Origin: Thalassococcus profundi
GTDB taxonomy: Bacteria > Pseudomonadota > Alphaproteobacteria > Rhodobacterales > Rhodobacteraceae
Direction: 5' to 3'
Length of the DNA: 64,000 bases
NCBI RefSeq assembly: GCF_003344785.1
Contig: NZ_QPMK01000002.1
Coordinates: 279,757-343,756, forward strand
The translations under genes were made by a program, and so were the position numbers. Position 1 is the stretch's first letter. Each line of letters begins with the position of its first letter. Of the stretch, positions 28,537 to 36,566 are shown one piece after another. Below the pieces are notes generated by a model. That model did not search any database and had not been told where the DNA came from. It saw nothing but the letters and a program-made list of their open reading frames with translations.

Positions 28537-30012
28537 TCAGACCGCCAGGCAGACGTATTTCATCTCGAGGTAGTCCTCGATGCCGTGGTGGCTGCCTTCG
28601 CGGCCAAGGCCGGACTGCTTGACGCCGCCGAAGGGTGCGACCTCGGTCGAGATGATGCCGGTGTTCACGCCGACGATGCCGTATTCCAGCGCCTCGGCCA
28701 CCTTGTAGACCCGGCTCAGATCCTTGGCGTAGAAATACGACGCCAGGCCGAAGATCGTGTCGTTGGCCAGTTCGATCACCTCGTCCTCGTCCTCGAACTT
28801 GAAGAGCGGGGCGAGGGGGCCAAAGGTTTCTTCGGTCGAGAAGGCCATGTCCTTGGTCGCGCCCGTGACGATGGTCGGGCCGAAGAAGTTGCCGGACATC
28901 TCGTGCGCTTCGCCGCCCAGGATCACCTTGGCGCCCTTGGCCTTGGCGTCGGCGATATGCTCCTGCACCTTGTCGATGGCGTCGTGGTTGATGAGCGGAC
29001 CAAGGTCGGTGCCCTCTTCGAGACCGTCGCCGACCTTCATCTTCTCGACCCGCGCTTTCAGCTTCTCGGCAAAGGCGTCATAGACGCCCGCCTGAACGTA
29101 AAGCCGGTTGGCGCAGACGCAGGTCTGGCCGTTGTTGCGGAACTTGCACATGATGGCGCCTTCGACCGCGGCATCGAGGTCGGCGTCGTCGAAGACGATA
29201 AAGGGCGCATTGCCGCCCAACTCCATGGAGCATTTCATCACCTGGTCGGCGGCCTGCTTGAGCAGGATGCGCCCCACTTCGGTCGAGCCGGTGAAGGTCA
29301 GCTTGCGCACGGCGGGGTTCTCGCAGAATTCCTTGCCCACGGCAGAGGCCGAGGACGAGGTCACCACGTTGAAGACGCCCGCCGGGATACCCGCGCGTTC
29401 CGCCAGAACACCCAGAACGATGGCCGAGAGCGGCGTTTCCTTGGCGGGACGCGCGACAAAGGCGCAGCCGGCGGCCAGCGCCGGGCCGGCCTTGCGGGTG
29501 ATCATGGCGTTCGGAAAGTTCCAGGGCGTGATCGACGCGGCGACGCCGATCGGCTGCTTCATCACCATGATGCGCTTGTCGCGCTGGTGGCCGGGTATCA
29601 TCTCGCCGTAGACGCGCTTGGCCTCCTCGCCGAAGAATTCGATGAAGGACGCGCCATAGCCTATCTCGCCCTTGGCTTCGGCCAGCGGCTTGCCCTGTTC
29701 GGCAGTCAGGATCAGGCCCAGGTCGTGCTGGTTCTCCATCATCAGGTCGAACCACTTGCGCATCACGGCGGCGCGTTCCTTGCCGGTCCACTTGGCCCAG
29801 TCCTTCTGGGCCTTTTCGGCCTTGGCGATGGCATCAGCCACCTGATCGCGGCTCAGGTCGGCGACCTGCGCGACCACGTCGCCGCGGGCCGGGTTGGTCA
29901 CGTCGAAGGTGCCGTTGTCGCCGTCCACCCACTGACCGCCGATATAGGCGCGGGTTTCCAGCAGTGACGGGTCGTTGAGAAGGCTGGCGAGGTTTGTGGT
30001 CTGGTCGAGCAT
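28537..30012 (-). CDS. gabD: NAD(P)-dependent succinate-semialdehyde dehydrogenase
   Basis: Aldehyde dehydrogenase superfamily enzyme of 491 residues that would oxidise succinate semialdehyde to succinate. Visible features are ITPWNFPNAMITRK, the NAD-site glycine FTGSTEVGR, the catalytic Glu in MELGGNAPFIVFDDADLD, and NNGQTCVCANR with the nucleophile and the extra cysteine typical of GabD-type enzymes. I start at the ATG of MLDQTTNLASLL (30012). The open frame continues a further 330 codons without homology. It is divergent from an alpha/beta hydrolase. Substrate specificity is by family resemblance. Confidence 0.9.
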   Translation of the reverse strand: MLDQTTNLASLLNDPSLLETRAYIGGQWVDGDNGTFDVTNPARGDVVAQVADLSRDQVADAIAKAEKAQKDWAKWTGKERAAVMRKWFDLMMENQHDLGLILTAEQGKPLAEAKGEIGYGASFIEFFGEEAKRVYGEMIPGHQRDKRIMVMKQPIGVAASITPWNFPNAMITRKAGPALAAGCAFVARPAKETPLSAIVLGVLAERAGIPAGVFNVVTSSSASAVGKEFCENPAVRKLTFTGSTEVGRILLKQAADQVMKCSMELGGNAPFIVFDDADLDAAVEGAIMCKFRNNGQTCVCANRLYVQAGVYDAFAEKLKARVEKMKVGDGLEEGTDLGPLINHDAIDKVQEHIADAKAKGAKVILGGEAHEMSGNFFGPTIVTGATKDMAFSTEETFGPLAPLFKFEDEDEVIELANDTIFGLASYFYAKDLSRVYKVAEALEYGIVGVNTGIISTEVAPFGGVKQSGLGREGSHHGIEDYLEMKYVCLAV

Positions 30013-30090
30013 GAGTCTCTCCGGTTTCGGTACTGCGCGCGGCAGGGGATCTGCTATGCGTATAGTCCAGCGCCCAAAGGAGGGAAAGCC

Positions 30091-30882
30091 ATGGACCTGG
30101 ACGACGCCTATGACAATGCCGGACATATCACGGGATCGGACGAATATCCGCCCCGCTGGGCCGCCGAGGCCGAGGCGTTCCGTCAACGTCAGGGGGTCAT
30201 CGGCCGGGCGCGTCTGGGGCTGATGTACGGCCATGGAACGCGGCAGGCCTTCGATTTGTTCCTGCCGGACCTGACGCCCAGGGGCCTGCTGATCTTCGTA
30301 CACGGCGGCTATTGGCGGCGCTTCGACCGCTCGCTCTGGTCGCATTTCGCGACCGGCGCGCTGGGGCACGAATGGGCGGTCGCGATGCCCTCTTACGACC
30401 TCGTGCCACGGGTGCGCATTTCGCACATCACGCAGCAGGTGGCCCAAGCCATCGGCGTGATGGCCCGGGAGGTCGCGGGCCCGATCCGTCTGGTCGGACA
30501 TTCCGCCGGGGGTCACCTGGTCGCGCGGATGCTGGCGCCCGAGATGCTGGCCGCCGATGTGGCCGGGCGGATCGAGCACGCGATGGCGATTTCGGCCGTC
30601 TCCGACCTGCGCCCGCTCTGCGACCTGGCGATGAACGCAGATTTCCGTCTCGACGCAGCCGAGGCCCATGCCGAAAGCCCGATCTTCCAGCCCCGTCCCG
30701 AGGTGCCCGTCACGGTCTGGGTTGGGGCCGAGGAACGACCGGTCTTCCTCGACCAGTCGCGCTGGCTGGCCGAGGCCTGGCGGGCAGGGCACATCATCGA
30801 CGAGGGCAAGCACCATTTCGACGTGATCGACGGTCTGCAGGACCCCGACAGCGCCATGGTCAGGCGGCTGCTGACGCTTTAG
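30091..30882 (+). CDS. Alpha/beta hydrolase (kynurenine formamidase-like)
   Basis: Hydrolase of 263 residues. The oxyanion-hole motif HGGYW is at 71-75, the nucleophile S138 in GHSAGGH, and a C-terminal histidine in GKHHFDVI completes a likely triad. HGGYW and the N-terminal YDNAGHI style point to the BD-FAE/arylformamidase group, which cleaves N-formylkynurenine or related amides and esters. AAGGAGG precedes the ATG. A 221-base gap separates it from the creatinase gene. Confidence 0.85.
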   Translation: MDLDDAYDNAGHITGSDEYPPRWAAEAEAFRQRQGVIGRARLGLMYGHGTRQAFDLFLPDLTPRGLLIFVHGGYWRRFDRSLWSHFATGALGHEWAVAMPSYDLVPRVRISHITQQVAQAIGVMAREVAGPIRLVGHSAGGHLVARMLAPEMLAADVAGRIEHAMAISAVSDLRPLCDLAMNADFRLDAAEAHAESPIFQPRPEVPVTVWVGAEERPVFLDQSRWLAEAWRAGHIIDEGKHHFDVIDGLQDPDSAMVRRLLTL

Positions 30883-31103
30883 GAACATCGTCGCTGCATC
30901 CGCGCGGGAAGACGCACCGGCCCTCTTGCCCAGCGTCAAATTCCATCGTATCGCTTGCGCCAGAGGCGGGCCGATGGCGTCGGCCCCCGTGGTCTTCCAC
31001 ACCTCTTTTCAGTCCTGAACGCCGGGACCTTTCTTTGTCGCAACGCGGCGGAGCGGGTCAACGGCACACCCTCCGACCAAGCGGCAACCAGACGGAGGGT
31101 CAC

Positions 31104-32309
31104 ATGACGGAACGTCCCGAATCCTACCGCTTTCACAACGGCACCAAGGCGCCCCTGCCCTTCGCGCCCGCCGAATACGACGCGCGCCTCGCCGGTCTGC
31201 GCCGCAGCATGGCCGAGCTGGGCGTCGACGCCTGCGTGCTGACCTCGATGCACGCGATCGCCTACTACTCCGGCTTTCTCTACTGTTCGTTCGGACGGCC
31301 CTATGGCCTTGTCGTGACGAATACCGACAGCATCACCATCAGCGCCGGGATCGACGCGGGCCAACCCTGGCGGCGCTGTCACGGCGACAACATCACCTAC
31401 ACAGACTGGCAACGCGACAACTTCTGGCGCGCGATCCTGTCGGTCACCGGCCCGGGCCGTGCCATCGGGTACGAGGCGGATCACCTGACGCTGCAGGGCA
31501 TGGGCAAGCTCGACCACTTCCTGCAGCCGCGCGCCAAGGTCGCGGTCAACGACGCCGCGATGCGCCAACGCTTGCACAAGTCCGCCGCCGAGATCGCGCT
31601 CATCCGCGAAGGCGCGCGGGTGGCGGATGTGGGCGGCTACGCGATCCGCGACGTGATCCGCGAAGGCACACGCGAGATCGACGTGGCCATGGCCGGCCGC
31701 GATGCGATGGAGGCCGAGATCGCCCGCGCCTTCCCGGAGGCCGAGTATCGCGACACCTGGGTCTGGTTTCAGTCGGGGTTGAACACCGACGGCGCCCACA
31801 ACCCGGTCACGGCGCGCAGGCTGGAACGCGGCGACATCCTGTCGCTCAACACCTTCCCGATGATCTCGGGCTACTACACCGCCCTCGAACGGACGCTCTT
31901 CGTCGGAGAGGCGGACGACGCCTCGCTGGCGATCTGGGAGGCGAACGTGGCCACCCACGAATACGGCATGTCGCTGCTGAAACCGGGGTTCACCTGCGCC
32001 GCGGTGACGCAAAAGATCAACGCCTTCCTCGCCGAGCGCGACCTTCTGCAGTACCGCACCTTCGGCTACGGCCATTCCTTCGGCGTGCTGTCGCATTACT
32101 ACGGGCGCGAAGCCGGGCTGGAACTGCGCGAGGATATCGACGCGGTGCTGGAGCCGGGCATGGTCATCTCGATGGAACCGATGCTGACCATCCCCGCGGG
32201 CCAGCCGGGCGCGGGCGGGTATCGCGAACACGACATCCTGGTGATCACCGAAGAGGGCGCCGAGAACATCACCGGCTATCCCTACGGTCCAGGGTTCAAC
32301 ATCGTCTGA
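31104..32309 (+). CDS. Creatinase (creatine amidinohydrolase)
   Basis: M24/pita-bread-fold enzyme of 401 residues that hydrolyses creatine to sarcosine and urea. It matches the well-known Pseudomonas creatinase closely over its whole length: FLYCSFGRPYGLVVT, QPWRR, YTDWQRDNFW, WFQSGLNTDGAHNPVT with the active-site histidine, LQYRTFGYGHSFG, LSHYYGREAGLELREDID and GAGGYREHDIL. The metal ligands of true aminopeptidases are replaced, as expected for creatinase. I start at the ATG 31104 with GGAGGG just upstream. No creatininase or sarcosine oxidase gene lies nearby in the window. Confidence 0.95.
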   Translation: MTERPESYRFHNGTKAPLPFAPAEYDARLAGLRRSMAELGVDACVLTSMHAIAYYSGFLYCSFGRPYGLVVTNTDSITISAGIDAGQPWRRCHGDNITYTDWQRDNFWRAILSVTGPGRAIGYEADHLTLQGMGKLDHFLQPRAKVAVNDAAMRQRLHKSAAEIALIREGARVADVGGYAIRDVIREGTREIDVAMAGRDAMEAEIARAFPEAEYRDTWVWFQSGLNTDGAHNPVTARRLERGDILSLNTFPMISGYYTALERTLFVGEADDASLAIWEANVATHEYGMSLLKPGFTCAAVTQKINAFLAERDLLQYRTFGYGHSFGVLSHYYGREAGLELREDIDAVLEPGMVISMEPMLTIPAGQPGAGGYREHDILVITEEGAENITGYPYGPGFNIV

Positions 32310-32318
32310 TCCCCTGCG

Positions 32319-32342
32319 CGGCCCCGGCACCCGCCGGGGCCG
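32319..32342. terminator. GC-rich hairpin after the creatinase gene
   Basis: CGGCCCCGG pairs with CCGGGGCCG around a 6-base loop. It lacks a T-run, but it lies between convergent genes ending at 32309 and 32358, so it may stop both transcripts inefficiently. Confidence 0.6.
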
Positions 32343-32357
32343 TGCATCGCGGCCTGT

Positions 32358-32912
32358 CTACTGTCCGAACCCGGCCAGCGCCCCGAAATCCATCGACTCG
32401 AGAGCCGCGGTCATGGTCGCGGTATCCGCGCCGCTGACCTGGACAAGGAACCGATTGGCGACAAGCCCGGTCATCTCGCCATCCTGGATCATGAAGCGCT
32501 GCCGCCCCACCCGTTCGATCTGAAACCCCATGGCAGCGGCATTGGTGACCATCGCCGCCATGCTGGCCACCATCGGGTTGTCGGCCATGAGCGTGATCTT
32601 GTAGCTTTCGTCGCCCGCCTCCGACGTGTAGGTCGCTTCGGCCCCGACGCCGCCGCCCATCATCGCAAGGCCCTGGTTCATCTCGCTGCTGACTTCGCGC
32701 GTCCAGCCGTCAGGTGCTTCGGGCAGGAACGACCCCAGCTGGTTGGTCTTGGCCTCCAAGAGCTTGTTGCGGGCGAAATCGAGCTCGTCCAGCGCGTACT
32801 GGATGTCTCCGTCCGCATAGGCGTCCTGCGCGGCGGTCAGGGCATCGGAAATCTCGTCGGCTGCGGCAAGACCGGGCAGGAGGAGGGCTGCGGAAAGAAG
32901 AAAGTGTTTCAT
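32358..32912 (-). CDS. Exported protein of unknown function
   Basis: Predicted periplasmic protein of 184 residues. A signal peptide (MKHFLLSAALLLPGLAAADE) is followed by an alpha-helical stretch (ALTAAQDAYADGDIQYALDELDFARNKL style, resembling a single TPR-like helical pair) and a C-terminal alpha/beta part with YKITLMADN and LVANRFLVQVSG. I do not recognise the family. It converges with the creatinase gene and probably stands alone. The cupin gene upstream on the same strand ends 77 bases away. Confidence 0.75.
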   Translation of the reverse strand: MKHFLLSAALLLPGLAAADEISDALTAAQDAYADGDIQYALDELDFARNKLLEAKTNQLGSFLPEAPDGWTREVSSEMNQGLAMMGGGVGAEATYTSEAGDESYKITLMADNPMVASMAAMVTNAAAMGFQIERVGRQRFMIQDGEMTGLVANRFLVQVSGADTATMTAALESMDFGALAGFGQ

Positions 32913-32989
32913 AATGGCTCCGTCACGGGTGAAATATGGCGCAGTCTAGCGGCGTCCCCTGCGCGGGCAAGCAAGGAATACCCTGCCTG

Positions 32990-33325
32990 TCAAAGCCGGA
33001 TCACATAGTCCTTGCGCGTGGTCTCGACCACTTCCCAGGTGCCGGTAAAGCCGGGGCGGATGATGAAGCTATCTCCGGCCTCATATCGCTGCGGCGCGCC
33101 CCCGTCTTCGGTCAGGATCGAGACGCCCGACAGGATGCGGCAATATTCCCATTCGTCATACCGGATGCGCCATTTGCCCGGGGTCGCCTCCCAGATGCCG
33201 CAATAGAGCCCGTCTCGCTCTTCGAGGTTCCAGGTGGTGAACCGGGGATCGCCCGAAATGACCCGGCCGGGCGCAGGGGCGTCGTGTTCTGGAGGAACGG
33301 ATGTGGTGACGGGAAGGATATGCAT
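32990..33325 (-). CDS. Cupin domain protein (DUF861/cupin_3 type)
   Basis: Single-domain cupin of 111 residues. The second half carries the family pattern: GLYCGIWEATPGKWRIRYDEWEYCRILSG, then YEAGDSFIIRPGFTGTWEVVE. The Trp/Glu-rich EWEY and the FIIRPGFTGTWEV segment are typical of cupin_3 proteins related to ureidoglycolate-type or sugar-binding cupins. I chose the ATG at 33325 after GAAGGATATG. A TetR-style palindrome lies 117 bases upstream. The ligand is unknown. Confidence 0.83.
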   Translation of the reverse strand: MHILPVTTSVPPEHDAPAPGRVISGDPRFTTWNLEERDGLYCGIWEATPGKWRIRYDEWEYCRILSGVSILTEDGGAPQRYEAGDSFIIRPGFTGTWEVVETTRKDYVIRL

Positions 33326-33441
33326 GGCAGGCTCCGGATCGGGTCTGCCCAGCAGAGCGCGCGGCGGACTCTGAGGCAAGCGAAATTGCTGCGCGCGAAA
33401 CAATCCCGGCGACCGCGCAGAACGCGGCCGCCGGGCACTGG

Positions 33442-33461
33442 TTAAACGAGCACTCGTTTAA
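33442..33461. promoter_or_regulatory. TetR-style operator palindrome
   Basis: TTAAACGAG-CA-CTCGTTTAA is a perfect 9-bp inverted repeat, in the form commonly bound by TetR/AcrR regulators. It sits between the cyclase gene's stop and the cupin gene's start on the same strand, so it most likely controls the cupin gene. A hairpin terminator for the cyclase gene is the alternative. No tetR gene is in the window. Confidence 0.6.
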
Positions 33462-33465
33462 AACC

Positions 33466-34278
33466 TCACACCATCGCGATGATCCGCGCGGGTCCGCCGG
33501 TGCCGCCGCGCATCTTGGGCGCGCCGATGAACACCGTGGCGCCCGAGGCGGGCAACTGGTCGAGGTTGGCGATGCATTCGATCCCGAACCGCCCCTGCGG
33601 CAGCCAGGCGTAATGCGCGGCGAAATCCGCGGAGGTGCCGGGATCGAGCGACAGCGTGTCCGACGCGATCGACGCCGCGCCGGTTTCCAGCAGCATCTGT
33701 GCCGCCTCGACATGGAAGCCGGGGAAGTGCATCGCCTCGCCGTCGAAGTTGCGGAAGCCGTCGCCCTCGGCTTTTTCGCCCCAGCCGGAGTAGAGCGCAA
33801 CGCAGGCATTGTCGGGGATCTCTCCATTGGCGTCGATCCAGGCCTGGATGTCGTCCGGAGTGAGCGTGGTGTCGGCGTCCTCGGCCGCGCGCGCGGCGAT
33901 GTCGATCTTGACCAGCGGGCAGATCAGCGTTGCGATGTCGATCTCGTCCACCGACGCACCATCGGCGGAAAAGTGCAGCGGCGCGTCGATATGGGTGCCG
34001 GTGTGTTCGTTCACGGTGTGCCGTTGCAGGTTGAAGCCGTGTTCGCCGAAGTTGTAGACCTGCTCGGTCGAGACACCCGGCTCTCCGAAGAACGTCGGGA
34101 AGTCCGGCGACAGCGTATGCGTCAGGTCGGTCATCCCGGAATGCGCCGCCGCCCTTGTCTGGCTCGGCAAACCTCCTGCAAGCGCCGCACCCGCGCCCGC
34201 AAGCCCCGCGGTCCGGAAAAAGCTGCGCCGCGACAGCATCCTGTCCTTCACGGCGTTCATCACGCAGATATCACACAT
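33466..34278 (-). CDS. Tat-exported cyclase family protein (kynurenine formamidase-like fold)
   Basis: Protein of 270 residues of the cyclase/arylformamidase superfamily. The metal-binding HTGTHIDAPLHF is intact, with LSPDFPTFFGEPG before it and VALYSGWGEK and SIASDTLSLDPG after it. A twin-arginine signal SRRSFFRTAGLAGAGAALAGG near residues 17-37 predicts folded export, which is unusual because most cyclase-family formamidases are cytoplasmic. The ATG 34278 has GGGAGA upstream. A small Cys-rich start (MCDICVM) precedes the Tat motif. Substrate unknown. Confidence 0.85.
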   Translation of the reverse strand: MCDICVMNAVKDRMLSRRSFFRTAGLAGAGAALAGGLPSQTRAAAHSGMTDLTHTLSPDFPTFFGEPGVSTEQVYNFGEHGFNLQRHTVNEHTGTHIDAPLHFSADGASVDEIDIATLICPLVKIDIAARAAEDADTTLTPDDIQAWIDANGEIPDNACVALYSGWGEKAEGDGFRNFDGEAMHFPGFHVEAAQMLLETGAASIASDTLSLDPGTSADFAAHYAWLPQGRFGIECIANLDQLPASGATVFIGAPKMRGGTGGPARIIAMV

Positions 34279-34363
34279 GGTCGTCTCCCTGTTCCTGTTG
34301 GACGCGGCCAAGGTGCCGCCACGCAAGAGTGCGCGGCGGCCCGGCGGCCGGTCAATGACGTGA

Positions 34364-34792
34364 TCAGGCCAGTTCGGGCGTGACCGACAGACCCTTGGTG
34401 ACGGCGTTGGAATAGGGGCAGACGTGGTGGCCGCCGGCGATCAGGTCCTTGGCGGTGGCCTCGTCCACGCCCGGCAGGCTGACCTTGATCTTCACGTCGA
34501 GGCCGAAGCCGTTATCGTCGCGCGGCCCGATGCCCACGGTGACCTGCACCGACGCGTCGTCGGGCACCTTGATCTTCTGCTGGCCCGCATAGAACCGCAT
34601 CGCGCCCATGAAGCAGGCGGCGTAGCCGCTGGCAAAAAGCTTTTCGGGGTTCAGCGCATCGCCGCCAGGGCCGCCCATTTCCTTTGGCACGGCCAGTTCG
34701 GTGCTGAACGTGCCGTCATCGGTGCCGGTCTTGCCGTCACGGCCGCCGCCGGTGGCGGTGGCAGAAGTGGAATAGACGATCTTGCTGGGCAT
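34364..34792 (-). CDS. ohr: Organic hydroperoxide resistance protein Ohr
   Basis: Thiol peroxidase of 142 residues that reduces organic and fatty-acid hydroperoxides using lipoyl proteins. The two catalytic cysteines are C60 in ASGYAACF and C125 in HHVCPYSNAV, and GGDALNPEKLFASG is the family signature. It is divergent from the MarR-type regulator ohrR, and two matching palindromes lie between them. Ohr is therefore expected to be induced when OhrR is oxidised. Confidence 0.96.
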   Translation of the reverse strand: MPSKIVYSTSATATGGGRDGKTGTDDGTFSTELAVPKEMGGPGGDALNPEKLFASGYAACFMGAMRFYAGQQKIKVPDDASVQVTVGIGPRDDNGFGLDVKIKVSLPGVDEATAKDLIAGGHHVCPYSNAVTKGLSVTPELA

Positions 34793-34840
34793 GGATGCCT
34801 CCTTTCGCTGTCGGGCGCAATTTTGTTCGTATGCGCTTAA

Positions 34841-34852
34841 ATCGTGTACGAT
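34841..34852. promoter_or_regulatory. OhrR operator box 1 (ohr side)
   Basis: ATCGTGTACGAT, a perfect palindrome in the context TTAAATCGTGTACGATACAA, lies 49 bases before the ohr start codon. The flanking AAATCGTG and CGAT match box 2, which suggests one regulator binds both. Confidence 0.6.
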
Positions 34853-34898
34853 ACAAAGGAAGGACTCTCGTCGGGATAGTCAACAGCCTTGCGATCAA

Positions 34899-34910
34899 AT
34901 CGTGCGCGAT
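34899..34910. promoter_or_regulatory. OhrR operator box 2 (ohrR side)
   Basis: ATCGTGCGCGAT in the context TCAAATCGTGCGCGATCTAA, 13 bases before the ohrR start codon and 58 bases centre-to-centre from box 1. Its position over the likely transcript start suggests autorepression. Confidence 0.55.
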
Positions 34911-34923
34911 CTAAGTACGGTTC

Positions 34924-35370
34924 ATGACAAACACGGGGCCTAGCGGACTGGAGCAGATGCTCTGCTTCGACATCTACGCCGCGAACCATGCGTTCGCGCG
35001 GGTCTACAAGCCGTTGCTTGATCCTCTGGGCCTGACCTATCCGCAGTTTCTTGTCATGCTGGTGCTCTGGGCCGAGGCGCCGCTGAGCGTCGGCACCATC
35101 GGCAAGCGTCTTGGCCTCAGCTCCAACACGCTCACGCCGCTGCTGAAACGACTGGCCCAGACAGGGTACGTGACACGCCGCCGCGACGGCGCGGACGAAA
35201 GACGCGTGCAGGTGGATCTGACCGAGTCGGGCGCGGCGTTGCGCGAACGCGCGGATCATGTCCAGCAATGCGCGACCCGCGCCACGGGCATGTCACTTGA
35301 GGACATGCAGGCTTTGCAAGACCAGTTGCAGCGGCTTTCGGCGCATTTGCTCGAGTCGGGCCGCGCATAG
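34924..35370 (+). CDS. ohrR: MarR family organic-hydroperoxide sensor OhrR
   Basis: Winged-helix repressor of 148 residues. The peroxide-sensing cysteine is C14 in QMLCFDIYAAN, and C116 near the C-terminus (VQQCATRATG) makes it the two-cysteine type that forms an intersubunit disulfide. The recognition helix region reads LSSNTLTPLLKRL and the wing RRRDGADERRVQVDLT. It is divergent from ohr with palindromes in the shared region. In this family, oxidation releases DNA and derepresses ohr. Confidence 0.93.
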   Translation: MTNTGPSGLEQMLCFDIYAANHAFARVYKPLLDPLGLTYPQFLVMLVLWAEAPLSVGTIGKRLGLSSNTLTPLLKRLAQTGYVTRRRDGADERRVQVDLTESGAALRERADHVQQCATRATGMSLEDMQALQDQLQRLSAHLLESGRA

Positions 35371-35419
35371 CGCTTTTCTTTGTCCGCGGCTTTTGCAAAA
35401 CTCCGTTCAGATTACAGAC

Positions 35420-35444
35420 GTGAAGGGATGTAAACACCCTTCAC
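35420..35444. promoter_or_regulatory. Inverted repeat at the promoter of the AAA-ATPase cluster
   Basis: GTGAAGGG at 35420-35427 and CCCTTCAC at 35437-35444 are a perfect 8-bp inverted repeat with 9-base spacer. A TATATA that could serve as -10 follows at 35451-35456, but the matching -35 falls in the repeat and is poor. This suggests an activator or repressor site for the downstream cluster. Confidence 0.5.
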
Positions 35445-35485
35445 ATTGACTATATACCGAGCAGGTCATTATCCCGGAGGGTCCG

Positions 35486-36562
35486 ATGTCAGATTTCGAT
35501 GCGCAGGTGCGCGAAAGCCAGGAACAGGTGCTGGATGCGCAGGCGAAGATCGCCGAGCTGACCACCCGCATCGAGACCGCCCGCGCCAAGATGGCCAATG
35601 GCGAAGACGCGATGATCGACATCGAGAACGCCACGCTCGAGGACGTGCACGCCCACACCGATGTTATGAACGCCAATATCGCCGAGTTGATCATGGGCCT
35701 CGACGATGTCACTGCCGCCTTCTCAAAGGATTTCGACGAGATGCGGACCAAGACCGGCTGGGAAACCTTCGTCGGCATATTCTCGGACGCCAAGGCGGAA
35801 TCAATGCGGCAGGACCGCATCCGCATGGCCAGTATCGACGACAAGCTGCAGGACCTGATCAGCAAGTCCGACGTGATCGTCGGCCTGCTCGAAGGCCAGC
35901 TGACGATGCTCAACGAACAGAAGGCCTCGGTCGAGGCGAACCTGACCGAAACCCTCGACGAGCGCGAATTCACCGTGGGCGAACTCGAGGCCGTGAAGGC
36001 CGAGATCCTCGCGATGGATCCCAAGATCATCGAAATCGAGAACAAGATCGCGGTGGAACAGGACGCCGCGGCGCGCACCAAGCTGGAAACCGAACTCGCG
36101 GACCTGAACGCCCGCTACAACGTGCTGGTCCAGGACGAACAGGTCAAGCTGGCGAAGTCCCAGACGCTCGAACGCTACATCGAGAAGGGCAAGACCTGGA
36201 TCGACAGCCTCCAGAACCAGGCGGCGACCCAGATGGTGCTGATCAACAAGCTGCGCACCGACACCAAGCAGCGCGTGGTGCTCTACGACGCGCTGTCCAA
36301 GTCGCTCAAGACCGCGCAGCAGCAGGACGTCGCGCACCGCATCAACGAGATCGGCGTGCAGACCGACAAGGAGGCGCAAGCCGCCATGGCCGCCATCGGC
36401 ACGGCGACGAACCAGCGCATGGCGGACATGATGGAAAAGCACGAGGACCACATGGTTTTTGCCCGCGAGGTGCTGGAGCAGAAGGCCAAGGCCGACGAAC
36501 GCTTTGCCCGGCGGTTCGCCCAGATCGTGGAAAAGCACGACAAGAACCTCTACGGGTCCTGA
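35486..36562 (+). CDS. Coiled-coil protein, first gene of the AAA-ATPase cluster
   Basis: Soluble, highly charged protein of 358 residues, almost wholly alpha-helical with long heptad stretches (residues 1-45 and about 110-330). There is no signal peptide or membrane helix. A stretch AATQMVLINKLRTDTKQRVVLYDALSKSLKTA is the most structured-looking motif. The organisation faintly recalls TelA/PspA-type scaffold proteins, but I see no diagnostic motif and leave it unassigned. CGGAGG precedes the ATG. It ends four bases before the next gene, so the cluster starts here. Confidence 0.82.
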   Translation: MSDFDAQVRESQEQVLDAQAKIAELTTRIETARAKMANGEDAMIDIENATLEDVHAHTDVMNANIAELIMGLDDVTAAFSKDFDEMRTKTGWETFVGIFSDAKAESMRQDRIRMASIDDKLQDLISKSDVIVGLLEGQLTMLNEQKASVEANLTETLDEREFTVGELEAVKAEILAMDPKIIEIENKIAVEQDAAARTKLETELADLNARYNVLVQDEQVKLAKSQTLERYIEKGKTWIDSLQNQAATQMVLINKLRTDTKQRVVLYDALSKSLKTAQQQDVAHRINEIGVQTDKEAQAAMAAIGTATNQRMADMMEKHEDHMVFAREVLEQKAKADERFARRFAQIVEKHDKNLYGS

Positions 36563-36566
36563 TCCG

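Noticed and set aside
28537..31002. Longer 821-residue version of the succinate-semialdehyde dehydrogenase
   Set aside because: The extra 330 N-terminal residues overlap an alpha/beta hydrolase on the other strand and have no family similarity. The family N-terminus begins at 30012.
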